From positions 7,884-28,210 of the forward strand of contig JAKCWW010007755.1 of the NCBI GenBank assembly GCA_026260175.1: a stretch of DNA of 20,327 bases, read 5' to 3'. A program made the position numbers and the translations under genes. Below the pieces are notes generated by a model, which saw only the letters and a list, made by a program, of their open reading frames with translations, was not told where the DNA came from and searched no databases. This DNA is from Reticulitermes lucifugus. Taxonomy: Eukaryota > Arthropoda > Insecta > Blattodea > Rhinotermitidae. Below, piece after piece: positions 8,185-18,197 of the stretch (within the stretch, counting starts at the first letter, position 1; the number at the start of each line of letters is the position of its first letter).

Positions 8185-8582
8185 CTGCGCCGTACTATAT
8201 TGTCATCTGTGGCCTGTCCGGCTGTACCACATTTTTCCACATTATCTCATGAACGGCACGATTTTCGGAAAAAAGTTATTGAACACAAAATGTGTGTTTT
8301 GATTTTCTCTACAACTTTGAAATATTTCCCATTATAAGAATAACTCATCGAGATATTATCATAAATGCACATAAATCTTCATATAAAGTACCCACTATTC
8401 TTGTAAGATTTTAATCAAACTTGAATTTTCTGGACAGATTTTCGAAAAATCCTGAAATGTAAATTTTCATGGAAATCCGTCTAGTGGGAGCCGAGTTGTT
8501 CCATTCGGACAGAGAGATAGACAGATGGACGGACAGGCATGACGAAGCTACCAATCGCTTTTCGCAATTTTGCGAAAACGCC
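8076..8582. mobile_element. Candidate MITE with TAA flanks
   Basis: The left end GGCGCGTTCGC (8076-8086) and right end GCGAAAACGCC (8572-8582) are inverted repeats matching at 9 of 11 bases, and both are directly flanked by TAA (8073-8075 and 8583-8585). Three-base TWA duplications with GGC/GGG-starting ends are typical of PIF/Harbinger elements; that link is inference. Inside is a stretch rich in GGACAGAGAGATAGACAG-like repeats (about 8507-8540), common in dispersed arthropod repeats, then a small TTTTCGCAA/TTGCGAAAA hairpin at 8559-8578. No transposase is inside. Against it: similarity between repeat copies A and B extends 27 bp left of the supposed left end. Confidence 0.35.
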
Positions 8583-8971
8583 TAAAGCCTAATGTTAACC
8601 GATACACGGAAAATTAAAATAACGGCAAAAGCTGAGCAGCTTGCCGTCAGGCAAAGCTACGTTAGGTGTGACGCAGGTTGCCTGATAACATCACGACCCC
8701 GTATTTGTCGTACTTATTGTATATATGTTATATCCATGCCCAGCACATGTTTAAAACTCATGACTCCCACGGTGGAGCAGTTCAAGCCCGAACGCTACCC
8801 TATATAATTTACTTTCTATATCCATAGATTAAAGAAGTTCATGTCGCCTACAGACCAGTCTCTCTTAGATACGAAAATATTAGTACTTGCAGATCATATA
8901 CTGATTATTGAAATGAAGCTATATAAAGTGACTTTATAAAGTTTTAATTCAATTCTGTTATCACCTACCTA
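8583..8971. other. Gene-free stretch
   Basis: No gene is supported. A 71-codon plus-strand frame (8592-8807) has no recognisable domain. The right end contains the upstream copy of the LINE target-site duplication (8960-8971). Confidence 0.4.
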
Positions 8972-9213
8972 CTGGATTGGTCACATCTTGCGTAGAAACA
9001 GCCTTCTGAAACACGTGATTGAAGGAAAGTTAGAAGGAAGGATAGATTATGACGGGACGACGAGGGAGAAGACGTAAGCAGCTACTGGATGAACTTAAGG
9101 AAAAGAAAAGTTACTGGAAATTGAAAGAGGAAGCACTAGATCGCACCCTGTGGAGAACTCGCTTTGGAAGAGGCTACAGACCTGTCGTAAGACAGACTAC
9201 AGAATGAATGAAA
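8972..9213 (+). mobile_element. 5'-truncated LINE tail with 12-bp TSD
   Basis: The insertion is bounded by perfect 12-bp direct repeats ATCACCTACCTA at 8960-8971 and 9214-9225, the target-site duplication of target-primed reverse transcription. It encodes only the C-terminus of a non-LTR reverse-transcriptase ORF: WIGHILRRNSLLKHVIEGKL from 8973, a one-base frameshift near 9045-9050, then TGRRGRRRKQLLDELKEKK, YWKLKEEALDRTLWRTRFGRG and PVVRQTTE with a TGA stop at about 9205-9207. It ends in GAATGAATGAAA, a short TGAA-repeat tail. 5' truncation is the usual fate of LINE copies. This C-terminal peptide recurs in insect non-LTR elements, but I cannot fix the clade. It cannot move on its own. Confidence 0.85.
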
Positions 9214-9225
9214 ATCACCTACCTA

Positions 9226-10142
9226 AAAATTCCTGTGTCACGTCGCATTTATTACTTCCATCAATTGATTTCATCTCCTTACCTATACACCAGTTTATAG
9301 AGTTTAAAAAGTACATGATATTTTAAAAATATTTTACATTTAAAGAAATACTTTAGAGGTAGTAATTTGTCATATAATTAACCATTCCTTAGCAACCTGT
9401 TCAGCTCTCCATGTAACACTTGCACTTGGAAGTAGCTTTCGCAGTTTTAGCATGACAACGCCTATGAACGTGTTTTAGAATGTAGTAACACAATAAAAGG
9501 GTTTGCTTTATGCTTAATGGTATTATCCACTTTTCCGCGGATGATTTACAAGTTACCTTGAACGACCTAGTCTCCACGTACAGTTCTACAATTGTGTGAT
9601 ATATTCAGTAATAGAGAAGATCAGTGTTATCATGACTGTTCCCTTAGCAAGCACGCACACATTAAGACACTTGACACGAGTGAAACAGATGGGTATGATT
9701 ACGGTATGCGCTTGTGCCAGCATTATTAAAAATATGCGCGCAGGAAAAAACTAATAATGAACCCTTTAAAGACTCACGTACAGTAGAGATATACATAATA
9801 TTTCGAATCAAGTGTAAACCAGTAAAATGAATTCGAGATAATCACATTACCCTTGTCCGTAACACTTTGAAAACTAACACAAATCTCAGTTATATTTGAA
9901 GATTCAGTTCGTACCGCGCAGTAAACACTAAGTTTCGGTTATGGACACAATTCAGTTAATTTAGTAAAGAGAAATAATCGGTGTCCGTTCTGAGATCCGT
10001 ACAAAACATAAATAAACGGTGTGGGCAGAATGTAGGATTTTTAAACGTTAAGCGTGGTGGTTCATAAAGCAACAGCTAGGAGTTGAAGCGTAAGACTGTA
10101 AAGGTAGCTCCCACTTTAAGTGGATAACTCGGTATAAGGTCA
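9226..10142. other. Gene-free AT-rich stretch
   Basis: No exon, RNA gene or transposon feature is recognised over about 900 bp. Stops are frequent in all six frames. Confidence 0.45.
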
Positions 10143-10407
10143 AGAGTGGCGCATTTCAAAGGGGGCTACACAATACAGGGTTCGGTTCTAGATAGGGGCA
10201 AGAGATTTTTCACTTATCCAAAACGTCCACACCGGCTCTGGGGCCTACCCGGCCTCAAGTTCAACGAATACGGAAATTCCTTCCACGGAAGTAAAGCGAC
10301 AGGGGCGTGAAGTTGAACACTCACCTCCAGCACGTGCCGAGATTCAGAATAAGTGGAGCTGTCCTTCTACTCCGCCCATGTGCCTTAATGGCGCAAACAG
10401 GAAAAAA
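10143..10407 (+). mobile_element. SINE-B copy 2
   Basis: The head is degraded but has an A-box-like TGGCGCATTTC at 10147-10157 and a B box GGTTCGGTTC at 10179-10188. The body reads GGGGCAAGAGATTTTTC, CCAAAACGTCC, CCGGCTCTGGGGCC, TTCCACGG and CGTGCCGAGATTCAG. It then reads AATAAGTGGAGCTGTCC and ATGTGCCTTAATGGC, ending in a short A run at about 10402-10407. The AATAAGTGGAGCT segment and the following TG(T)GCCTTA(A)TGGC are shared with copy 1 at 6283-6535. No target-site duplication was found. The 64- and 83-codon ORFs across it on both strands are repeat frames. Confidence 0.7.
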
Positions 10408-11292
10408 TACGCCTTTTACTCGGTATAAGTTAAGCGCAAGAGGAAATATGAGATTGTACACTATATTAAGGTCTATGTACGTTGTAGAGTCGTCTGGGTA
10501 GACTTCCGTTTCCTTAGGCTGTGAATACGGCTGTAAGTTTTTTTTTTCCGAAAGGCTGGTAATTTTTCCCATTTCAACACAGTGTCAAACCTACAAACCT
10601 TTACACTGTGAAGTGTTTGAAGGGTCTGTTTATACAAAATATTTACAGGAGATAGATCTACGGCGATTGAAAATCGACGTCAGAAGTTGAACAGAAACTT
10701 ACTTTCAAAATTGAAGCAAGAAATTCACGTAAATATTACACACAAAATGCAGTTCTTGCCTCATTGAAAGCACACTGTTTCTCTATTACAAAGACCAATG
10801 GGTTAATGATGTTCAGGGAAGTAGGCCTAATGACTGTTTATTGTGATAATCACACAAAAGTACAGAATGTAAAGTCATGGGTTTTTAATGTTAAAACCGG
10901 TCGTAAATATAGAAACCACTGAGCTTTAAAGGGTTAAATCCCACTGCTGTGGAAAGTTATGTAGAAATTTCTCGTATGTGTAAATCCAGTCACAGTTCTG
11001 TAATAGAGAATGAAGATGTTGAATCGAGCGTAAAAAACCAATTTTCATTCTCCATGCCACAAGTCGCTAGACATCCAATATATAGGTCATTATTTTATCT
11101 GACAATTATAGCTGGTAACCTCTCACGGCTACGCCAATTTGCCTTAAATTTCGGTACACGCGTTATAGTTTACAACACAACAGCTAATAATATGTTTTCA
11201 ATTACTTTATTTATTTAAATAAGGAGCTGTAAAGTTTTAGTTCAATAAGTCGAAGGTAACATTAGGCTTTTGCTCACAATATTTTTTTTACG
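10408..11292. other. Gene-free stretch with one small hairpin
   Basis: No gene is supported. A perfect 8-bp inverted repeat CACAGTGT/ACACTGTG (10578-10585 and 10603-10610, 17-nt loop) follows a T9 run, and TAGGCCTA occurs at 10822-10829. The 89-codon frame at 10949-11218 is Ser/Asn-rich and matches no family I know. The right part may contain the decayed 3' end of the transposon relic that follows. Confidence 0.35.
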
Positions 11293-11876
11293 CTAGTGGA
11301 AACGGCTTCCTTCGGCTTGCACACATGCGTCACATCTAACAAACACGTTGTTCATTGCATGCCGAAATAATGCTGACGAGTTGCAAACACTACCCCTGAC
11401 TGCTTTCTTTCAGGCCGTCTTCAGTGCGAGGATTATACAGTTCATCCTTATAGCATGCCGCACCAGTAAAAATCGCACTGCGTCAGATCTGGCGACCGAG
11501 AAAGTCACAATCCCCTGCCAGCTACTCTACTGTTTTGCTGAAAAAAAAGCTTAATTTCTGTCGTAATAGGACAGGTGTTCAAAAACTGGTGTCCGAATAT
11601 GTGTAATATGCTGGTGCGAATTATCCAGTAATTTTAATTCCGCTCATAGGACACCAGAAACCAACCACAACAGCATACAATAGGACTTCGTGGACAAGGG
11701 ATTTTCTGCAGACCAGCACATATTATTCTGAAGCCCATGTATCCACACAGATAAAAATGAGCTTCCCCGCTATACAAAAATAATGTGGGGTCCATTTCTC
11801 CAGCATAATTCCCGATAGAGTTTATCAGTTCACAAAAGTTATTTCTCATGGGAACTCTAAGTAGTATACACATCAC
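11293..11876 (-). pseudogene. Tc1/mariner-type transposase relic (minus strand)
   Basis: Read on the minus strand from 11876, GEMDPTLFLYSGEAHFYLCGY matches the first catalytic strand (xxSDEAHFxLSGY), with the Asp changed to Gly at 11766-11768. In other frames WSAENPL (about 11717-11697) and VGFWCPMS follow, then TPVFEHLSYYDR. FFQQNS near 11546-11529 matches FFQQDxA, with Asp changed to Asn at 11532-11534. About 30 residues are then missing. GRGL and RSPDLTQCDF (11498-11469) follow with the third Asp intact. YKDELYNPRTEDGLKES comes next, and MNNVFVRCDACVQAEGSRFH ends at a TAG (11293-11295). Four or more frameshifts make it inactive. It is the same subfamily as the plus-strand relic at 7272-8028. 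The N-terminal DNA-binding domain and terminal repeats are not seen with certainty. The 80-codon ORF at 11634-11876 is its longest surviving frame. Confidence 0.85.
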
Positions 11877-12032
11877 ACAGAAACACGTGGAATTCCAGTG
11901 GCAGTCACATTATGACTAATGACTGGCGTAACGACTACATACCTAACACGCTCAATTCGTGTGAGCGGGCCGCTAATTTCGATACGATTGGTCGGACAAA
12001 AATATCGGGCATTTTACACGAAGACCTGGGCC

Positions 12033-12200
12033 TAAATACGTTTGATTATTGCAGCGGCATAAATTCCCATGAAAGCATTGTTGTGTAACGCTCAATATTT
12101 TTATATAGTTGGCAGTAACATTTAGCTCAACATTGTTACTTTTCCACTGCAACAACGGTTAAGCGAACGCGCCACAATGTTATGTTGTATGCACATTGCC
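12033..12200 (-). repeat. Interspersed repeat, copy B (inverted partner of 8049)
   Basis: Read on the minus strand from 12200, this matches 8049-8184: 51 of 65 ungapped positions over 12200-12136, including AACATAACA, GGCGCGTTCGC and TAACC, then gapped similarity through ATATTGAGCGT and ATGCCGC...CGTAT. It begins about 160 bp upstream of the N-terminal limit of the minus-strand transposase relic, in the same orientation. A 5' terminal region of that element is therefore a reasonable guess. Confidence 0.75.
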
Positions 12201-12300
12201 TATCTTCTTCTCATTCATGAGATACTGACAAATGTGATGGAAAAATGGTTTGTTGGTAATACATTTTAAGGTAATATCCCAGCAAACCTCTGTGGCTGTC

Positions 12301-12415
12301 AACGTGGAGGTCAGGTTTGTATCCAACGATAGTCCACGTGGGATTTATGAACACAGTGGTACTTCGACTTTCCCTTGTCTGCAATTATTTCACCATTGCT
12401 CCATAATCACATCAG
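12301..12415 (+). mobile_element. SINE-A copy 2, internally deleted
   Basis: Same family as 5901-6099. GTGGAGGTC leads to a degraded B box GGTTTGTATCC at 12314-12324. AGTCCACGTGGGATTTATG then matches GTCCATGTGGGATTTGTGG of copy 1. TACTTCGACTTTCCCTTGTC, TTTCACCATTGCTCCATAA and ATCACATCA follow in the same order as in copy 1. About 30 bp present in copy 1 (the GGGACAGGTTTTTTCCCC part) is missing. No flanking duplication is seen. The 72-codon frame at 12250-12468 is a frame through this SINE. Confidence 0.65.
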
Positions 12416-13290
12416 TTGATAACGTTGCAATGAAGCCTACAATGAACCCACTCCCATCCCACTGCTAAACTAAAAATCTTGTCATTATTAATGTGAAAAC
12501 ACTGAGAAAATCAAAGAAAAAGTGTCAGGCTAGCTGGTACTATGGCCGAGAAAATAATCTCAAGTTTTTCGAATAGAAGTTTAGAAAATGTTACATCTAC
12601 AATGACTTGATTTGTTGGAAGCTTAAATATTTGTCGTACAATTTAGTTAATTTTCATGTTATGTACACAGCATATGCATTAACTTACTACGCAGTGCTGA
12701 TTCTGTCACGGACGGTCACGTACACTAAATAGCAGCAGAACTGAAATGGAAAACTGTCTGTTACAGGCAACGCAAATGTGAAAATCTTGGCAATCAGCAG
12801 TATTTGAAATCTGACTTTGTATTCCACAAAGCTCGTACCGATCCATCACTTAAAAGCATCCATGCCATTCGGGGGACAATCTCAAGCCTCAAATGTTGTC
12901 AAGACAATGTGCATTAGTTGGTGTTTAATGAATATTTCTTAATTGAAAAAAATGCACGGTAAATACAATGTTAAGTTGTCAAGACAGAAACAGTCAGTTC
13001 CGATTTGTACCACTCGGGGCCCGTTATTTAATTTTGTATATGTTTTGTTGTCTGGTCTTGACTCGCGTTAATATAGGCCTCACGTAAACACGATTCTAAT
13101 AAAGACAAAAAAATTCACATATATAAGATGTGCTTCTTTACTCAATCTGCTTATCACAGCACTAGAAACTCGCCTTGTACATACACTTGGCTTTACACTT
13201 AGCTGATTTCGACTGTCATGATCAGTATTTTTTACTGTTTCCCCAGTCCTTTAAGGCACACGTCAGGCGTGCACAAATCCAGGGCACCAG
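12416..13290. other. Gene-free stretch
   Basis: No gene is recognised. The 12-mer GTTGTCAAGACA occurs twice, 80 bp apart, at 12895-12906 and 12975-12986. A TAGGCCTC string is at 13074-13081. The 106-codon plus-strand frame 13175-13495 begins near the end of this stretch. Its part around 13300-13410 (NFVRCRLICVGPQCGTCFMS) looks vaguely like conceptual translations I have seen from dispersed insect repeats, but I cannot name a family. Confidence 0.3.
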
Positions 13291-13304
13291 GTCGCCATGG
13301 CGAC
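13291..13304. promoter_or_regulatory. 14-bp palindrome resembling an RFX X-box
   Basis: GTCGCCATGGCGAC is a perfect 14-bp palindrome. It fits the RFX-factor X-box layout GTNRCC-NN-RGYAAC except for G instead of A at one position of the second half-site. RFX X-boxes control ciliary genes in animals (established knowledge). No transcription unit can be placed next to it, so function is unproven, and it may simply belong to a dispersed repeat. Confidence 0.25.
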
Positions 13305-16300
13305 AAAATTTTGTACGGTGTCGCCTAATATGTGTGGGTCCTCAGTGTGGAACTTGCTTCATGTCATCCTTCTTGAGGTGGCTCCCAGACTTTGAAAATT
13401 TGTGCACCATTTCCTATGTCACAGTGATATTTTACCACAAACGAACCGGCATTTCCTTGCCACTCTTTAACATCTCTTTCGTTCATTCTCACTGAATTAT
13501 TTTCCACCCTATTTGTTTATTCACTGCCTTGAAGTGGCTGACCAGTCGTCTAGTTGTCTTACTAACTGGTCTGGCATAGGTTCAACAATATTCAGTTCCG
13601 AGTTAAGAAAGATGTACGATATGTTGGAGGTTCGTTTTTTCCGTCTTCGGGTAAAAGGAAAGAACACTATATGAGAAGTGTTAGATGAAGCTGACCATTG
13701 ACCTTAGACGTTCCATTTGATCTAGACGATGGAATCAAATCCAAAAGCTGAAAGGCCAAATAGAGACAAAAGAAAAATCAACATTCATAAGCCTGCCTCT
13801 GAAATGAGAATTGGCTACAGGAAGAAGCAGTAAATTTTATTGCGAATTGACTCAGGAAACGTATGGACTTAAAAAGCCGGGTGATATGCAGAAAAACAAC
13901 AGGCCTATGCCACGTATGTCTAACAATAATGTGATATATTTTGTTACTATCCATAAGAAAATCACCTTTAATTTAATTCACTTGCCTTTGTATTAAAAGT
14001 AACTTATAAATAGGAAATGCCTGTGGGAAGATTACATTTCTAACCCCAGCGATCTAGAGACATTTCTCATTAAATCCTCTGTAACTCGTAAAATTGTCTA
14101 GAGTCGGAAAAATGGGACTCTTAATTACTTTTTCTTCATCGTCTGTGCATATCTAGGACTGACAAAATGGGCTTTTTATAGAGATAAGAACAACATTGTA
14201 AAGAACTTCCTTATAATGAAATCTAAAATAATAAGTTAATTAAAGTCGACCACTTGAAATTCGTTCCACGAGTTTTAATTGCATTTCATGAAAAGTAATC
14301 AGATGCCTGCAAATTATAAACTGTTGAAGACTTACTCTTGAACCTCACGGCTGACTAATGCCCGTCACGTTCCCTCCTTTATCAGCAGCACTTACTAACT
14401 TCCGACCGGAGTTCGAAAGCAATATTTTGCAAAGCTGTACTGACATGTGTAAATGTGAAATATGCACATGTGCGCATGTTCTACAGAATACACGCAACGT
14501 GGAGTGTTATAATTGTGACAGAACAGATTACACACGTGCACCAGGAAATTAACTGAATAATTATGGATCTAATCCACTTGGTTAAGAAAATAAAGAAATA
14601 AGCCACTCTCATTGTCACAGCCGTAAATAAAATGGTTACTACTGCGTTAAAATACTGAATACGTATTAGTGAGAAGGCCGGTTGAAACTTCAAATGGAAG
14701 CATATTGTAGGTGACAGTATGTACATATTGATGTCTTACTTTAATTCCGTCTGACAGTGAAAGTAACTACATGACATGTGAATGGAAAAAAAAAGAAATA
14801 CGCAGTAGTCAATCATCAACCATCTCCTATAAGGTTTAATTTATACCACAATATTAAAAGTACGAATTAGTAATAGAATGTTCTAATACATAAAAGTAAA
14901 TTCAATTATTTGGTTACCCACCACAACGATATTAAGACGTACATCGAGTACAGAAGTACAAAACAGTTAACACGGACTAGAGATCATTACACATAAGGAG
15001 GCTAAAAAATTAGACTTTTAGGACTAATTTGCTCAGAGTTCAAAATAATGCCAACGCGTCAAATATCCCGAAACGCAACAGTATGACCTACGAAGTTCTT
15101 TGCAGGAGATGTTTATATACAAAACACTCAATACAAATGGAATCCAATACATGTCATTCGCTTGAAAGAAAATTAACATTTCACTAGAAATATGACAAAA
15201 ATAAATACGTTACTAATGCTGCAAGTACAGTAAATTTAAAGAGATTCATAAGGAAATTCTATTAAAGGTAAAAGTATTGAACTTAAAACTGGAAGGTAGA
15301 CAATTCACAGCGTAGACTTTTACATTATGTAGCAATGTATTTAAATATTAAATAAGTACTGTTTTCAGTTAATATTTAACAGGTGTTCCTAGAAAAGTTC
15401 TAAATAGTAAGGAACATAAATGAAAAGGATTTGACATGTAGAAACTGTATTTAAAGGAAAACGAGAAAATAAATTGCTCTTTTGTTGACAAGTTACAATG
15501 TAAAATGTTGAACAATTTAAAGCGCCGATTTATACTTCTACAAGTCTATATCTCATTTACAGACAGTGACTAACGGCTCATTTAAACAGTTTTATAACAT
15601 CGATCCAGTGACTGCTTCACAAAAATTCGGACAAAAATTTGTATCTTTACAGATTTTTACTTGTTTTTTGATCATACTGTCATAATTCAGGTTAAATACG
15701 TAGAGTGATAGGGTGAATGAGTTGGATAGGATGTTGAGAAAAAACGACCGTGGCCTAATTTAGATAATATTCCGACATTTTCCCGGAGAGATTACGAAAG
15801 AACTTGAAAAACGTCGTTCAAAGTAGCCGGTCTTCTGGCTGATATTTGAACTCGTACGCTGCAGAACAAGAAGAAGGCGTGCAGCCCACTGGATTGCGGT
15901 GTTCGACCTCTTACATGCAGTTCAGTTCATACACTGTGTATTTAAACGAATAAATCTGCTTTCAACATCGGTAATTTCCCTTTCTTCAAGTAGCTGCTGT
16001 CATAGACGTACGTATACCGCAAATCGTTCTCAGAAGTACTGAGTTACAAATGAGTTACATTATGTTAATTAGTCAACCCTTTGGAGCACAGTGGTTGCTA
16101 CATATAACATCTGCTGCAGCCTTTAAAAATGTTGCATGCTTCCCAGAAAGGGCGTCTAAATGCCTCATATGATTCTAAGAATAAAATACGTTTGTTTTTC
16201 TGTACGGCATTAAACAATTCCTCTCTGCAATATAGACTGTCCATATTCACTGTCAGGTAAGAAGTCACTCTTTTAAATAGACCTTCTTTCATTTATGTAC

Positions 16301-17243
16301 CTCAAAGACAGGGTATTAGGTCGGCTGAAATGCAGTAGCTTATTCGTTACTATAATAAATACCTCAAATAAAGTTAAACTCAACATTGAATTCTGTTTAT
16401 ATTTGTACTAGAATTTCCTGAAAATTTATCTAAACAAACGCCTAGCATTACTAGGATAATGACATTTGGAGGCTAAGATGAACTGTATATGTGGTTAGGA
16501 TGGGAGAATATTCACTTGCAAGATCGGGAATAAGATGGAAAAATAACACAAAGAATGAGATAAAAAAGTTTGAAATGGATGTCACTGCCACATATCCGAG
16601 TTAAAATAATAACTTCCTACAGCTCAGGCGCACGTCATGTGACAAAATTCGGTCCTGATATTGTACTACAAAGGCTTTGTTCCTAATGAAAACTCCCATC
16701 GATCCATCCTTTGTGAGACCTCCGTGCCCTGATCTGATCATATTTCCACGAGGCGGAAAGGCTAACAGCTCATTAGCTGAACAGGACAAACCGACATCAA
16801 AGTGGGGCCCTTCTGGCCCCCTCCGGGTTCAACTCCATTTACGTAGCTCTAGTACAACATTCCTGAATTATTTCATAGTTCTGATAAAACTAAAGAAGTT
16901 GATTCTTTACATAAGTCCATCACAATTGTATCACATATTTTAGAACCAGTGCACAATACGAACTTTAATCTTAATTGCTCAGTGCACAATAATTACATTA
17001 TTTTAAAGCACGAATTATAATTGCTATCAAATTTGTTGTGTAGAGGCTGAATTGATATTCCTCTATTGCAGGTTACACTAGCAGGCAATGGAAATATTAG
17101 AGTATATTAATGCATACAGTCAATGGAATCCTGAGTACAAATAAGAAAACCTGCTTTTATCACTTACTGAAAAGAAGTAAAAATATAATGCCTAAAAACG
17201 CTACACTGTGAACCTACTGAAGACGAGTAATTAACAGCAAGGC
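13305..17243. other. Long featureless AT-rich stretch
   Basis: In almost 4 kb I find no exon, RNA gene, SINE head or transposase motif. The ORFs of 60-90 codons here (for example 13811-13996, 14481-14726, 16098-16292 minus, 16677-16943) show no domains. A 9-bp AT-only inverted repeat TTAAATATT/AATATTTAA lies at 15341-15349 and 15371-15379. A GC hairpin GGGGCC-CTTCT-GGCCCC is at 16804-16820, just before a B-box-like GGTTCAACTCC. No tRNA cloverleaf closes around it. Confidence 0.45.
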
Positions 17244-17255
17244 ATAATAAACGAT

Positions 17256-17516
17256 TTTTTTCCTATGGCTCGACAGCCCCTAGAGGGCCTACGCCTCCTC
17301 ATTTTCGAGATTTCGCGATCACTAACTTTGGACACACCACACTCAGTAGGACTCCTCTGGACGAGTGACCAGCCCGTCGCAGAGACCTCTACCTGACAAC
17401 ACACAACACTCACAAGAGACAGACATCCATGCCACCTGCGGGATTCGAACCCACAATCCCAGCAAGCGAGCGGCCGTAGACCCACGCCTTACACCGCGCG
17501 GCCACTGGGATCGGCT
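17256..17516 (-). mobile_element. SINE-C copy 1 with 12-bp TSD
   Basis: A tRNA-derived SINE inserted on the minus strand. It is bounded by perfect 12-bp direct repeats ATAATAAACGAT (17244-17255 and 17517-17528). From the 5' end at 17516 it reads AGCCGATCCCAGTGG, then an A box TGGCCGCGCGGT (17504-17493) and a B box GGTTCGAATCC (17451-17441). A body with CTCTTGTGAGTGTTG and GTAGAGGTCTCTGCG follows, then a tail with GGGGCTGTCGAGCCATAGG ending in an A run at 17262-17256. The 84-codon minus-strand ORF 17231-17485 (CWDCGFESRR...SLVQRSPTECGVS) is a familiar artefact of this SINE and not a protein gene. The intact duplication and boxes suggest a fairly recent insertion. Copy 2 lies 0.4 kb away. Confidence 0.92.
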
Positions 17517-17528
17517 ATAATAAACGAT

Positions 17529-17903
17529 ACCTTCTTCTTTCTTTCAACGAATATTGGAAACTGAATTCAACCGTGCAGTTCACTTCCGTAAGGAATCAAA
17601 TTTAAATTATTAAGCATTAGCTGCCGATTTTTAGCTTTATTATTTATCTGTCGACCTGCTCTCAAGAGGGCAGAAATATTTGTCTTCAAGAGCAACGCAC
17701 TTAAACATTGTAAATTTGTGTCATTACGAAGCATCACTGCAGAGGAAAGTAGATATGGTATAATACCGTAACCTTTCGCTGTTAAAACCTGAAGTTAATG
17801 GCAGTGGCAATAGTGCAATGTTTGCCTCCTGTAGTGCTGCACCTGTCAGTAAAGGCAATATTTCTCAACCGTTCGGCTGTGTGGGATGTAGGTCTTGTTA
17901 ATT
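17529..17903. other. Spacer between two SINE-C copies
   Basis: About 375 bp of AT-rich sequence without a recognisable gene, RNA or repeat. It separates two same-orientation insertions of one SINE family. Confidence 0.5.
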
Positions 17904-17914
17904 AGGACCTATAT

Positions 17915-18186
17915 TTCTTTTTGGTCGTCCTCTTCTACCTACTCCGGTTTTCCCGTTTCAGTGTCGAGGTTTGTAGTTTCTTTTGGTCACACATTTGAGA
18001 CACACCACAGTCGGTAGGACTCCACTGAACGAGGGATCGGCTCGACGCAGAGGCCTCTACCTGACAACAACACACAACACTCACAAGAGGCAAACATCCA
18101 TGCCCCCGGTGGGATTCGAACCCACGAGCCTAGCAAGCAAGCGTCCGAGGACCCACGCCTTAGACCGCACGGCCACTGGATCGGCT
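17915..18186 (-). mobile_element. SINE-C copy 2 with 11-bp TSD
   Basis: Bounded by perfect direct repeats AGGACCTATAT (17904-17914 and 18187-18197). A preceding T can be counted in both, but it also matches the SINE end. From 18186 on the minus strand it reads AGCCGATCCAGTGG, an A box TGGCCGTGCGGT (18175-18164), a B box GGTTCGAATCC (18122-18112), and the same body as copy 1 down to GTGGTGTGTC (about 17998). The remaining 80 bp or so has no visible similarity to the copy 1 tail. It contains GAAACGGGAAAACCGGAG and ends near an AAAGA tract. The plus-strand ORF 17983-18297 with MPPVGFEPTSLASKRPRTHALDRTATG is the well-known antisense artefact of this SINE head, not a gene. Confidence 0.92.
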
Positions 18187-18197
18187 AGGACCTATAT

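Noticed and set aside
10578-10610. 8-bp hairpin CACAGTGT/ACACTGTG
   Set aside because: Stems this short are expected by chance in 20 kb, and nothing adjacent suggests a terminator or RNA gene.
12895-12986. Direct repeat GTTGTCAAGACA, 80 bp apart
   Set aside because: Could be taken for a target-site duplication of an 68-bp insertion, but the enclosed sequence has no tail, box or terminal repeat.
15341-15379. 9-bp AT-only inverted repeat
   Set aside because: Such repeats are frequent in AT-rich sequence and no element boundaries accompany it.
16787-16850. tRNA-like segment: A-box-like TAGCTGAACAGG, GC hairpin 16804-16820 and GGTTCAACTCC
   Set aside because: No T-stem or acceptor stem closes around it, and the loop lacks T33. 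It is neither a tRNA nor a clear SINE head.
17231-17485. 84-codon minus-strand ORF and the plus-strand ORF 17983-18297 with GFEPTSLASKRP
   Set aside because: Both are translations of tRNA-derived SINE-C copies, with pol III boxes and target-site duplications around them. They are not protein genes.
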